Of a stretch of DNA of 64,000 nt, positions 1 through 8,556 are shown piece by piece. The first letter of the stretch is position 1. Each line of letters begins with the position of its first letter. The stretch lies in NCBI RefSeq assembly GCF_003201875.1, contig NZ_QJKD01000012.1, positions 126,001-190,000 on the forward strand, written 5' to 3'. A program made the translations under genes and the position numbers. The notes under the pieces were generated by a model. The model saw only the letters and a list, made by a program, of their open reading frames with translations, searched no databases and had not been told where the DNA came from. The stretch is from Hungatella effluvii. GTDB lineage: Bacteria; Bacillota; Clostridia; Lachnospirales; Lachnospiraceae.

Positions 1-309
1 ACCGGTCATCTCCGCGTTGATATGAGGCCCCGGACGAACGATGACGGCCAGGTTCATTTCCTCGCAGAGGGTTAAAAACAGGTCCAGATCCTTCTCTTCC
101 TCGATCTCTCCAAAATCATACTTTCCTTCCTCATATTCATGGACCGACCAGGGAATATACGTTTCCACGATCTCAAATCCCATGCCCTTGATCTGTGACA
201 GAACATGCCGCCAGTCTTTCTTCTTCGTCCTCCAGTAGTGTATCGAACCACTGTATAGAGGCCTTTCCACTCCGTTTATCCAGATTCCGTCATGTGTGAA
301 TTTCACCAT
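1..309 (-). CDS. GH35 beta-galactosidase, N-terminal part
   Basis: The first 103 codons of a glycoside hydrolase family 35 enzyme; the rest lies beyond the left edge. The start ATG (307-309) has a GGAGGAAATAAC ribosome-binding site. The translation carries GH35 landmarks: YSGSIHYWR near residue 20, the TYIPWSVHE strand near 50 and GPHINAEM near 96, the substrate-pocket loop before the catalytic acid. No signal peptide is visible, so it probably acts in the cytoplasm on imported oligosaccharides, removing terminal beta-linked galactose. It lies 37 bp downstream of the second ABC permease pair and is probably the last visible gene of that operon. The catalytic glutamates are outside the window, so activity cannot be checked. 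Confidence 0.85.
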   Translation of the reverse strand, partial: MVKFTHDGIWINGVERPLYSGSIHYWRTKKKDWRHVLSQIKGMGFEIVETYIPWSVHEYEEGKYDFGEIEEEKDLDLFLTLCEEMNLAVIVRPGPHINAEMTG

Positions 310-346
310 GTTATTTCCTCCTCCGGCGCTTCCTTTCCGGACGCGC

Positions 347-1198
347 CTAACCCTTGACTGCTCCCGCCGTCATACCAGCTATAACCTGTTTCTGGAACAG
401 CAGATACATAAAGACTACCGGGACGATCGAGATGACGAAGCCGGCGCAGAGGAGACCGTACTGTGTCACATAAGATCCCTTCAGCGCGGAGATTGTCATG
501 GAAAGCGTCTTTCTGGCAGGCGTGGAGATCAGCACCAGCCCCAGAAGCAGATCGTTCCAGCAGTTTAAAAATGTGATGGTAGCCACCGTGGCGATTCCCG
601 GCTTCGCTACCGGAAACACAATGTGAAAGAAGATTCCCGCCCGGCCGCACCCGTCGATCGTCGCCGCCTCATCGAGCTCCCTGGGAATCCCCTCCATGAA
701 CCCGTTCATAATAAACATGGCAAAAGAAATGTTCACCGCTGTGTATACGATCATCAGGCCGGACAGATGGTCGATCAGATGAAGCCCTTTAAAGATCAGT
801 ACGGAGGGAATCAAAAGCGCATGCACCGGAATCATAATACCCAGAGAAAAGTACACGGACAGCAGTCTGCTCTTCGTAACCCTCGTGAGAATATAGCTGG
901 CCATGGACGTAATTACGGTAAGCACCGCCAGCGTTACCAGGCAGACGAGAATACTGTTTACAAAGCTCCGGCCGACTCTGGCTCCCTTCCACGCCTCCGC
1001 GTAGTTTGACCACATCGCCGCCTTCGGAAGGCCGAAGGAATTGCTGTAAATCTCATTGTTGTCCTTGAGTGAGGAAAAGACCACCCATATAAAAGGGTAA
1101 AGCGCTGCGACCGCCGATATGCTCATGATGGCATAGCACAAAACAGCGGTAACCCTGTATCTCAGAGATCGTTTTAAAAATCGTTCCACAAGCCTCAC
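347..1198 (-). CDS. ABC sugar importer permease, MalG type
   Basis: A 283-residue inner permease of a carbohydrate ABC importer (CUT1 family). It has about six hydrophobic segments and the EAA loop ('ELDEAATIDGCGRAGIF', about residues 175-190) that docks the ATPase. The start is a GTG that overlaps the TGA of the preceding permease by four bases (GTGA), so the two are translationally coupled; AAGAAGGGG is the ribosome-binding site. It forms the MalF/MalG-like pair with the preceding gene and works with the lipoprotein at 2144-3553. No ATPase gene is present; such systems commonly share a housekeeping MsmX-type ATPase encoded elsewhere. Confidence 0.93.
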   Translation of the reverse strand: MRLVERFLKRSLRYRVTAVLCYAIMSISAVAALYPFIWVVFSSLKDNNEIYSNSFGLPKAAMWSNYAEAWKGARVGRSFVNSILVCLVTLAVLTVITSMASYILTRVTKSRLLSVYFSLGIMIPVHALLIPSVLIFKGLHLIDHLSGLMIVYTAVNISFAMFIMNGFMEGIPRELDEAATIDGCGRAGIFFHIVFPVAKPGIATVATITFLNCWNDLLLGLVLISTPARKTLSMTISALKGSYVTQYGLLCAGFVISIVPVVFMYLLFQKQVIAGMTAGAVKG

Positions 1199-2082
1199 CC
1201 CTTCTTTCTCTCTGCAAACCAGTTAAACAGTATGGTAACCGTTAAGGACACCGCCACAATGGTAATCGTCACCGCGCTTCCGAGGCCGAAATCCGAATTT
1301 ACAAAGGCCGACTTATACATGAATACTCCCAGGTATGCGGAGCGCACTCCCGGTCCGCCTCCAGTCATGATCCAGGAATGATCGAATGCCTTCAACGATC
1401 CGGTCAGGCACAGGATAATGCAGATATTTATAAATCCGGTGATCTGCGGCAGGATGACGTGGAAGAACGACTGTAATTTCCCCGCCCCGTCGATCTGTGC
1501 GCTCTCGATCAAGTCCTCCGGCACCGATTGAAGCGCTCCTAAAAATATGGTTACATAAAGGCCTATATACTGCCATACCTGCGGCGCCATTACCGCATAT
1601 AACAGTGTACGCGGATTGGACAGCCAGTTTGTCGCAAATCTTCCCAGACCGACCGCTGTCAGGATCTTATTGAAAATACCGATTTCGCTGTTATAAAACA
1701 GGGAAAACATCAGACCGATGGCAACCGGTGCGATAACCACCGGAAGGAAATAGATGGTGCGGAAGATCTTCATCCCCTTCGTCCAGCTGTATAAGAGGTA
1801 AGCCAGAAGAATTCCGGCTCCGATCTGGACGATGAGAGAGATCACGGTAAGCTTTACCGTGTTGGAAAATGTGAGCCAGTAGTCGCTGCTCGACGCAAGC
1901 TCCCTGTAATTGGCAAGTCCTGCAAAGACCTTCGCGGAAACGCCGTTCCAGGTCGTCAGACTGTACCAGAGCGTGAGAATCAGCGGCAGGAACAGAAAGA
2001 CCGTGTAGATTAAAAATGCCGGTGCCAGGAACATCACAGTAACCGGCAGATTATGATATTTTTTGAAGTATTTTCTTTTCAT
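1195..2082 (-). CDS. ABC sugar importer permease, MalF type
   Basis: A 295-residue outer permease of a CUT1 sugar importer. The N-terminal hydrophobic helix (about residues 15-37), further membrane segments and the EAA loop ('DLIESAQIDGAGKLQSF', about residues 187-203) are clear. It is transcribed after the binding protein (gap about 60 bp) and overlaps the next permease by four bases. The substrate is not readable from sequence; neighbours (GH35, sulfatases) suggest a galactose-containing oligosaccharide. Confidence 0.93.
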   Translation of the reverse strand: MKRKYFKKYHNLPVTVMFLAPAFLIYTVFLFLPLILTLWYSLTTWNGVSAKVFAGLANYRELASSSDYWLTFSNTVKLTVISLIVQIGAGILLAYLLYSWTKGMKIFRTIYFLPVVIAPVAIGLMFSLFYNSEIGIFNKILTAVGLGRFATNWLSNPRTLLYAVMAPQVWQYIGLYVTIFLGALQSVPEDLIESAQIDGAGKLQSFFHVILPQITGFINICIILCLTGSLKAFDHSWIMTGGGPGVRSAYLGVFMYKSAFVNSDFGLGSAVTITIVAVSLTVTILFNWFAERKKG

Positions 2083-2143
2083 GCAATCACCTTAAAAATG
2101 AGGCCGTTCCTCTCGTCCCGGAACAGCCCCATTATTTCCCCGT

Positions 2144-3553
2144 TTACTTATTATTCTTGTCCAAAACCGCCTGTACCTTGTCGATCAGCTCCTGCGGCGT
2201 CAGCGCATTGATAAAGAACTCGTCTAAGCTGGAATCCATCATATTAACGGCATCCTGATCGGGCATGGTTGTATAGTGGACGGAAATCAGCTTTTTATCC
2301 TGGGCATATTCCATCATTTTCTTAAAGATAAGCTTCTGGCTGTCCATGTCAATTTCAATATTCTTTGCCGGAATCATGCCGCTCTTCGTCAGCTCTGCGG
2401 ATAATTCATCAGAAGCAAGGAAGTCGCAGAGCTTAACCATGGCATCGTGCTTTGCCGCATCCTCAAAGGAAGCCTTATTAATTTCAAATCCGTATACCGT
2501 AAACCCTGTCATGATACCGGCCGGATCGATATCCGCGTCAGGGAGCATAGGCAAAGGTACGATCTCACTGGCTTCCTGAATCTCTTCCGGTATGGACTCA
2601 AACATCCATGGATACGTATAGGTCATAGCCGCCTTCCTGTCGGTATAAAGCTGAAGGCTTGCAGCCCATCCCCCGTTGGCCACCGTATCCGCAGGAAACA
2701 TCTTCTGATCGATCATGTCCTTAATGTTGTTCGCTGCCTTAAGCGCATTTTCGGTGTTGAAGGTCCTGGTCGCTGCCAGCTCCTCCAGTTCTTTTGCCGC
2801 CCCGTCATACTGGCCATACAGCTCACTGAAAAAGAATTCAGACGGTGTTCCGCCGTTGCTGCCGATCGCGATCGGGATAATGCCCTTTTCGTTAAAAGCC
2901 TTAGCGGTTTTTAAAAGCTCCTCATAGGTCTTTGGAATCTCCAGCCCGTTCTCTTCAAACAGCTGCTTATTAGCCAGAAATATTCCCCTGGTAGATTCAA
3001 TCGGGATTCCGTAGGTCTTTCCGTCGGAAGCCGTGTAATATCCGAAGGAGGTCGGTTCAAATCCGTCTCTCTTTACCTGATCCGACGCGTTAAAGTACTC
3101 TTCCACATCGAGCAGCAGTCCCGCTTCCACCATATCGGTCATCATCGCACCGCCCCAATAGGTAAATACATCCGGCAGATCACCGGAAGCTGTCTGTGTT
3201 TTAATCTTTGTCTTGTAGTCTTCTGTGCTGTAAGTCTCCAGAGTAATGTCCATCGTATCGGCATTCGCTTCCTGAAATTCCTGAAACTTCGGATAGAAAT
3301 AGTTATACTTGGAGTCCCCCTCACCCCAGTTTGTTGCAAGAACCAGTGAAACCTTCTTCTTTGGCACGGCACTCTCTTTCCCCGCTTCCGAAGCCTGTTC
3401 CTTTCCTGTTTCTCCGGTCTTCGCCTCCTTCTTATCCTGAACCGCTGTCTCCTGGGCCTTTGTTTCCTGAGTCTTTCCGCCACAGGCTGTAAGGCCCGCG
3501 CACATCGTTCCGGCAAGAATCAGGGCAGCCGCTTTATAGATACCCTTTCTCAT
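2144..3553 (-). CDS. Sugar-binding lipoprotein of ABC importer (second system)
   Basis: A 469-residue extracellular solute-binding protein, family 1. The N-terminus has a basic head, a hydrophobic core and the lipobox LTAC, so the cysteine near residue 24 would be lipidated. A Lys/Glu/Ala/Thr-rich linker (about residues 27-68) precedes the first binding lobe. 'SGDLPDVFTYWGG' and 'YGIPIESTRGIFLANKQLF' are typical of sugar-binding proteins. It leads the operon binding protein - MalF - MalG - GH35. The start has a strong AAGGAGGAGG ribosome-binding site. It is distinct in sequence from the lipoprotein at 8557-9861, so the locus imports two ligands or two sizes of one ligand. Confidence 0.93.
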   Translation of the reverse strand: MRKGIYKAAALILAGTMCAGLTACGGKTQETKAQETAVQDKKEAKTGETGKEQASEAGKESAVPKKKVSLVLATNWGEGDSKYNYFYPKFQEFQEANADTMDITLETYSTEDYKTKIKTQTASGDLPDVFTYWGGAMMTDMVEAGLLLDVEEYFNASDQVKRDGFEPTSFGYYTASDGKTYGIPIESTRGIFLANKQLFEENGLEIPKTYEELLKTAKAFNEKGIIPIAIGSNGGTPSEFFFSELYGQYDGAAKELEELAATRTFNTENALKAANNIKDMIDQKMFPADTVANGGWAASLQLYTDRKAAMTYTYPWMFESIPEEIQEASEIVPLPMLPDADIDPAGIMTGFTVYGFEINKASFEDAAKHDAMVKLCDFLASDELSAELTKSGMIPAKNIEIDMDSQKLIFKKMMEYAQDKKLISVHYTTMPDQDAVNMMDSSLDEFFINALTPQELIDKVQAVLDKNNK

Positions 3554-3594
3554 AGTATAAGTCCTCCTCCTTATAGTAACATCATTCTCATTGA

Positions 3595-3627
3595 ACCTGC
3601 GCAGGTATTTCTGATGGTTTTATTATA
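3595..3627 (-). promoter_or_regulatory. -10 box and 12-bp palindromic operator before second ABC operon
   Basis: On the minus strand a TATAAT (3622-3627) precedes the binding-protein gene, but the -35 position has no good hexamer, so the promoter probably needs an activator or is weak. Just inside the expected transcript is the perfect 12-bp palindrome ACCTGCGCAGGT (3595-3606), well placed for a roadblock repressor. The regulator is not identified. Confidence 0.45.
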
Positions 3628-3705
3628 GGGGAATTGAGAGGGGAAATAAATAGGAATAAATTATGGGAAATGTTATAAATTATTACACAGTATGGGGATC
3701 TCCCC

Positions 3706-5181
3706 TCAGGCAAAACCGAATCTTAAATACAACTCCTCCGGAGCATCGTTAAGCCTCATAAGCCGGTACATGCTCCGCTCCATTTCGCCCGTTATATCTT
3801 CCGATACAATCGGATGCTCCTGCCCCGGATCATTCCGTAAGTCAAACAGATAGTCCCCCTCCTCGATACACCGGACTGCCGGATCTGCATCAATCTGCAT
3901 AACGGGACAATTTTTCGTAAAGGAAAAGGCCTCGCGGCGTTTCATCGACTCCAACTCTTTCGTCGCAAAAAACGTCATCATATGGGTTGGCATTAACGTA
4001 TACTCATGAAGGGGTGATTCCAGATTTCGCGGCGCCCTCATATACACGTATCTTCCATCCGTACAGCACAGATGTGCCCCGAATATTCCGAACAGCCCGC
4101 ACGTCCGGCTGCCTTTGTCCTCCTTTATGATCCGGGAAATGTCCTGTCCCTGCATATCTGCGGCAGGATCGATACCGAAAAACTGCAGAATCGTAACCGG
4201 CAGATCTATGGTTTGCACAAGTGCCGCTCTGCTCGTTCCGGCGGAATCAGAGAATCTTGGATCCCAGATAAACAGCGGTGTATGGACAATTTCATCGTAG
4301 CAGAGCATATAGTTTTTGGCCCAATACCCGTGTTCTCCCAGCATATATCCATGATCCGTATTGACGATAACCATCGTATCTTCCCACAGATTCTGTTCGT
4401 CCATGTAATCCAGCAGACGGCCTAACTGCTCATCACACATTGTTAAGTCGGCAAAATAGGAGTACTTAATCTCGTCTGCTTCCTCTGCGGATTCCTTTAC
4501 CGGTGCGTAATCCGGCCACTCATACTTTTTGCCTTTTGTTTTTCCGGGATACATATCCTTAAACTCCCCGCTCGCCATGAAGGGCTCATGGGGTGAAAAT
4601 GATTCTATCTGTAAAAAGAAAGAATCCTTTCCCTCATTTTCTCTCAGAAATTCAAGGCCCTGGTCAAAGGTCTTCACCAATGGGTACTGGTCTTTTCCGG
4701 TCACTCTTGTCCGGTTCGCCAGATTCTGCCTGTACAGTCCGCTGCGCAGCCCTTCTGTAAATGCGGCAAAATTCGGGTCCTCATCCTCTGCACCTCCAAC
4801 CACAGGAGCCCAGGGATCTCCCTCCTGTCCCCGTATACATTCCCATGTCGTATATTGTGTGTGATACGTTGCGCCTCCGCATTCCCAATAATGGCCGTGA
4901 TCGCTGACCAGATGGCTATGGATGCCATGCCCCCGCAGGATTCCCGGCATGGAATCATCAAAAGGCTCCAAAGGACCCCAGGACCGGTGCAAAAAATTAT
5001 ACCGGCCCGTGTGCAGCTCTCTCCTTGCAGGAATACAGGGCAGACTTCCGGCGTAGCTGTTCTCAAACCGCACGGTTTTCTGTGCCAATCTGAGAAAATT
5101 TGGAGTGATTGTCTCCTGACAGCCATACGGCTCAAGAAATCTGCGGTTTAAGGAATCAAACATTACCATGATTGCTTTCAT
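3706..5181 (-). CDS. Sulfatase, cysteine-type formylglycine enzyme (1)
   Basis: A 491-residue sulfatase of the alkaline-phosphatase superfamily. The start chosen is the ATG at 5181, with AAAGGAGG eight bases upstream; an upstream in-frame start is possible but has no such site. The motif C-I-P-A-R (Cys49 to Arg53), followed by RELHTGR, is the site where Cys is oxidised to formylglycine, here by an anaerobic radical-SAM maturase not present in the window. 'MVMFDS' near the N-terminus and 'VIVNTDHG' supply metal ligands. There is no signal peptide, so it should desulfate imported sugars in the cytoplasm. It lies 14 bp after the second sulfatase. The sugar and sulfate position cannot be told from sequence. 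Confidence 0.9.
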   Translation of the reverse strand: MKAIMVMFDSLNRRFLEPYGCQETITPNFLRLAQKTVRFENSYAGSLPCIPARRELHTGRYNFLHRSWGPLEPFDDSMPGILRGHGIHSHLVSDHGHYWECGGATYHTQYTTWECIRGQEGDPWAPVVGGAEDEDPNFAAFTEGLRSGLYRQNLANRTRVTGKDQYPLVKTFDQGLEFLRENEGKDSFFLQIESFSPHEPFMASGEFKDMYPGKTKGKKYEWPDYAPVKESAEEADEIKYSYFADLTMCDEQLGRLLDYMDEQNLWEDTMVIVNTDHGYMLGEHGYWAKNYMLCYDEIVHTPLFIWDPRFSDSAGTSRAALVQTIDLPVTILQFFGIDPAADMQGQDISRIIKEDKGSRTCGLFGIFGAHLCCTDGRYVYMRAPRNLESPLHEYTLMPTHMMTFFATKELESMKRREAFSFTKNCPVMQIDADPAVRCIEEGDYLFDLRNDPGQEHPIVSEDITGEMERSMYRLMRLNDAPEELYLRFGFA

Positions 5182-5195
5182 CTCAGCGCCTCCTT

Positions 5196-6542
5196 TCATT
5201 CTTCTCGAAAAGGACGAATCTCCGGTCTCTTCTCCCCGGCCCGTTCCATACAAAGCAGGAGCTTCTCACGCAGCACCCTTCTTGCCGGTTCACAGGCAGG
5301 GTCTCCCGCCAGGTTGCATCGTTCCGCCGGATCGTGCTCTAAATCAAACAGGTACTGTTCATAATAGACGTCCGCCCCCGGGCAGCTCCAGCCATCCGCA
5401 TCCGCAGCGACTGCATATTTCCACTGATCGGTCCGGATTGCTCTGCCGACCTCGCTTTCACTGATCTGTATAAACACACAGTCCTCCCAGCCTTTTGATG
5501 TCCCATCGGCAAGGGGTTTCAGCGAATTCCCCTGAAAATCCTCCGGTTTCTTTATACCTGCGCAGTCAAGCAGCGTCACCGGCAAATCAATAAGACTGAC
5601 CAGCTCCGTGATGGTTCTGCCGCCTTGAAACGGTCCGCCCACAGCAAGCAGCGGAATATGGATGCTCGCCTCATGACAGGAACGCTTGTACTCGCTGTTC
5701 CTTGTGCAGAAATGGCAGCCATGGTCTGATGTGTAAAACAGGATCGTATTCTCCCACAATCCTCTCGCCTTCAGCGTATCGACAAGTCGCCCGACATTTT
5801 CATCCAGGCTGTGACACTGGCCTAAATAGTCCGGGTAATGTTCCTTCCAATCCCCCTTATCCACAGGAATGTCAGCCGGCAGCTCATAATCGGTAAACTT
5901 CTCCCGCACGCCATCCGGCGCCTCAAACCGGCCGTGATCATTCTGATGATGAGGCTCGATTTGAGAAATAAACAGAAAAAATGGTTTCTCCCCATCATAC
6001 TGGTGGAGGTAATGAATCGCATAATTATTAATCGAATCCGCGCGGTAACCGATAAACTCACATTTTTTCCCTTCTCGGTCAAACACATATCCATCGTATC
6101 CATGGGAGGTTGCCTCCAGAACATCGGCCGCCATCCAATAATCCCGATACCCGCCCCTGCGTTCCGGAGGAATCGCCCGGGTCTCGTAGTTTTCCTCATC
6201 GAACGGCGCCGTATAGCTGCTTCTGTTTGAGGCCAGATGCCATTTGCCCACGTAAGCCGTCTGATAACCGGATTCGTGGAAATAATCGGCCAGCGTTTTT
6301 ATATCCTGCGGCAATGCCAATGCATTTCTATGGCAGTTTACCTGTGTCGCATATTTACCGCTCTGCAGGCAGGAACGCGCGGGACCGCAAACCGGCTGGC
6401 AGGTAAATGCATTTTCAAACTTTACGCCGTCCTTTGCCAGTCTGTCGAGATTGGGAGAAACGGAAAGCGGTTGTCCATAACACCCCAGCGTATCCCAGCG
6501 CTGCTGATCCGAAAAATATACAATAATATTGGGTCTTTTCAT
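5196..6542 (-). CDS. Sulfatase, cysteine-type formylglycine enzyme (2)
   Basis: A 448-residue sulfatase. 'IIVYFSDQQRWDTLGCYG' holds the first metal-binding Asp, and C-G-P-A-R (Cys52 to Arg56) with SCLQSGKY is the formylglycine signature. 'YVGKWHL' (about 95-101) and 'YTSDHG' are further active-site motifs. It has no signal peptide and is predicted to be cytoplasmic. Its ribosome-binding site, AGAGAGG, is the very 8-bp sequence duplicated by the insertion of the palindromic element just upstream (6560-6640). It differs clearly from the neighbouring sulfatase, so the pair probably removes sulfate from different positions or sugars. Confidence 0.9.
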   Translation of the reverse strand: MKRPNIIVYFSDQQRWDTLGCYGQPLSVSPNLDRLAKDGVKFENAFTCQPVCGPARSCLQSGKYATQVNCHRNALALPQDIKTLADYFHESGYQTAYVGKWHLASNRSSYTAPFDEENYETRAIPPERRGGYRDYWMAADVLEATSHGYDGYVFDREGKKCEFIGYRADSINNYAIHYLHQYDGEKPFFLFISQIEPHHQNDHGRFEAPDGVREKFTDYELPADIPVDKGDWKEHYPDYLGQCHSLDENVGRLVDTLKARGLWENTILFYTSDHGCHFCTRNSEYKRSCHEASIHIPLLAVGGPFQGGRTITELVSLIDLPVTLLDCAGIKKPEDFQGNSLKPLADGTSKGWEDCVFIQISESEVGRAIRTDQWKYAVAADADGWSCPGADVYYEQYLFDLEHDPAERCNLAGDPACEPARRVLREKLLLCMERAGEKRPEIRPFREE

Positions 6543-6551
6543 CCCTGTACT

Positions 6552-6648
6552 CCTCTCTGGTTACCGTTCACTCGCCACCAGGGGCACCGCAGTCCGGTTC
6601 GGCCGGGCAGGCTTGCCCCTGGTGGCGAGTGAACGGTAACCCTCTCTG
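6552..6648. mobile_element. Palindromic mobile repeat, short copy, with 8-bp target duplication
   Basis: An 81-bp element (6560-6640) with perfect 27-bp terminal inverted repeats beginning GTTACCGTTCACTC, around a 27-base core. It is flanked by the identical octamers CCTCTCTG at 6552-6559 and 6641-6648. The core plus one base (6587-6614, 28 bp) is identical to 33404-33431 in the second copy, whose ends are also nearly the same. There is no coding capacity. It sits inside the ABC-sulfatase operon between the permease stop and the sulfatase ribosome-binding site, where its RNA hairpin may lower or decouple expression of the sulfatases. Confidence 0.85.
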
Positions 6649-6651
6649 CTG

Positions 6652-7515
6652 CTACTTAATTCCGGTCGAGACAACTCCCTGTACAAAATACTTCTGTGCA
6701 CACAGGAATAACAGAATCATCGGAAGCGACATTAACGTTGCCGCCGCCATCATGGGGCCCCAGCGCACCGTGCTTTCATCCCGGAACATGGTAAGCGCCA
6801 GCTGTACGGTTCTCATATTCACTGAATTTGTCATGACCAAAGGCCATAAGTAATCGTTCCAGACTGACGATCCCTTTAACAGCGCCAGGGTTGCAAGAAT
6901 AACCTTTGAGTTGGGAAGGTATATATAGAAATACGTTTTCCATTTACCGGCCCCGTCAAGCATGGCGGCTTCATCGAGGGATCTGGGGAAGTTCTCGTAA
7001 AACTGCTTCGACAGGAAGACGCCGAAGGACCCCGATACCAATGGAATAATCACGCCGGGAAACGTATTCATTAATCCCGAACCGCCAAATCCCAGAATAT
7101 CATTTCCACCGATCAGCGGAAATCTCGCCATAATCAGGAACGTGGGCAGCATCGTTACCTGCGGCGGCATCATGAGGCCGACCAGCAGCAGTGTAAACAA
7201 TACCTTCGATCCTTTAAAATGCAGCCGGGCAAACGCATACCCCGCAACGGAATTAAACAACAGCGAGAATACAATACTGATCAGGGTGATGACCAGGGAA
7301 TTTCTAAAATAGATCAGCCAGCTTCCGGTGGACATCGCCGCCTTATAGTTATCAAGATTCAGTGACTCCGGCAGGAAATGAAATACCGCCGAGTTAATCT
7401 CCCCTGTTGTTTTAAATGAAGTTAAAATCATGACAAGAATCGGAAGCAGGATAATCAAAGAAACCATCGTCATACCGACTATCCAGATCATATGTAACCT
7501 TTTTTTCCTTTTCAT
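6652..7515 (-). CDS. ABC sugar importer permease, MalG type (first system)
   Basis: A 287-residue CUT1 inner permease with an N-terminal transmembrane helix (about residues 9-31), further hydrophobic segments and the EAA loop ('RSLDEAAMLDGAGKWKTY', about residues 179-196). GGAGGAGCGAAG precedes the ATG. It lies 11 bp after its MalF partner. It ends with TAG just before the target duplication of the palindromic element at 6560-6640. Together with 7527-8423 and 8557-9861 it forms the first importer of the glycan locus. Confidence 0.93.
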   Translation of the reverse strand: MKRKKRLHMIWIVGMTMVSLIILLPILVMILTSFKTTGEINSAVFHFLPESLNLDNYKAAMSTGSWLIYFRNSLVITLISIVFSLLFNSVAGYAFARLHFKGSKVLFTLLLVGLMMPPQVTMLPTFLIMARFPLIGGNDILGFGGSGLMNTFPGVIIPLVSGSFGVFLSKQFYENFPRSLDEAAMLDGAGKWKTYFYIYLPNSKVILATLALLKGSSVWNDYLWPLVMTNSVNMRTVQLALTMFRDESTVRWGPMMAAATLMSLPMILLFLCAQKYFVQGVVSTGIK

Positions 7516-7526
7516 CTTCGCTCCTC

Positions 7527-8423
7527 CTATGAAACATCCACATCCTGACCTTTATTGCCAAACTTAAATACCATCATGGTAACGATTAAAGAAAACACCA
7601 GGAGTAAAACCGCCATGGCACTCGCATATCCCATTTTGAACTCCAGAAAACCTCTCCTGTATATTTGATGGACGATCGTCGTTGTTCTGTTTAAAGGCCC
7701 GCCGTTCGTCATGATATTCACCTGTTCGAACACTGCAAAGCTGTTTACGATTCCTGTTACGAGCAGGAAAAAGGTCGTGGGATACAGCATCGGCCACGTG
7801 ATGTAGAGAAACTTATGGATAGCGCCTGCTCCATCGAGCTCCGCTGCCTCATATAAGGACTGGGGAATGCCGGTAAGCCCTCCCAGGAAGATGACCATGG
7901 AATATCCGCAGTTCTTCCAGATTCCGATAATAATTATACAGAGCATTGCCTGATTCGGATTAATGAGCCACTGCTGGGCCGGTATGCCGATAAGCTTTAA
8001 AAAGCTGTTGAGAAGGCCGAAGTTGGGATTATACAGCCACAGCCATACCATGGATACGCACACCATGGACATGATATTGGGCATGTAAAGCGCTGTCCGG
8101 AAAAAAGGAACTGCCCTGGATTCCCGATAAAGCAGTACCGCCAGCAAGAGCCCCAATACCAGCTGAATGGTCAGCGTTACAGCCGTATACAGCAGTGTAT
8201 TTCCAACCGATGCGAGAAACTCCGAATCATGAAACAGCTTACTATAATTCTTCAAACCTAAAAAAGCGGGAATCTGGTACATATTGAAATCGGTCAGGCT
8301 GTAAAACAGTACCATGCCGATCGGAACCAGAATGAAAATAGTAAAAATCAGATAAGCGGGCAATATCATGATATATGCCTCTTTATCGCTGCGTGTTTGT
8401 TTTCTTACTTTTTTTCCAGCCAT
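7527..8423 (-). CDS. ABC sugar importer permease, MalF type (first system)
   Basis: A 298-residue CUT1 permease. A basic N-terminus (KKVRKQTRSDKEA) is followed by six predicted membrane spans and the EAA loop ('QSLYEAAELDGAGAIHKF', about residues 188-205). It lies between the binding-protein gene and the MalG-type partner. The 133-bp gap before it holds three stem-loops that probably set a high ratio of binding protein to permease. Confidence 0.93.
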   Translation of the reverse strand: MAGKKVRKQTRSDKEAYIMILPAYLIFTIFILVPIGMVLFYSLTDFNMYQIPAFLGLKNYSKLFHDSEFLASVGNTLLYTAVTLTIQLVLGLLLAVLLYRESRAVPFFRTALYMPNIMSMVCVSMVWLWLYNPNFGLLNSFLKLIGIPAQQWLINPNQAMLCIIIIGIWKNCGYSMVIFLGGLTGIPQSLYEAAELDGAGAIHKFLYITWPMLYPTTFFLLVTGIVNSFAVFEQVNIMTNGGPLNRTTTIVHQIYRRGFLEFKMGYASAMAVLLLVFSLIVTMMVFKFGNKGQDVDVS

Positions 8424-8463
8424 CTTTCCTCTCTCCTCATTTCTTCTTTATAAAGGATCTGTT

Positions 8464-8550
8464 GATCCGGACACCGATGCAGATCACGGTGTCTTCCGCA
8501 TGCGGAAGGAACAAATAATGCGGTCTATTTGTACCAAACAGACCGCATTG
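8464..8550 (-). terminator. Stem-loops between binding protein and permease genes (leaky terminator)
   Basis: Directly after the binding-protein stop codon, minus-strand RNA can form AATGCGGTCT / AGACCGCATT (arms 8517-8526 and 8540-8549) followed by ATTATTTGTT, then the 16-bp palindrome CTTCCGCATGCGGAAG, then GACACCG / CGGTGTC. This is a typical place for a partial terminator or 3'-end stabiliser giving more binding protein than permease. Function is inferred from position. Confidence 0.5.
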
Positions 8551-8556
8551 CCGCAG

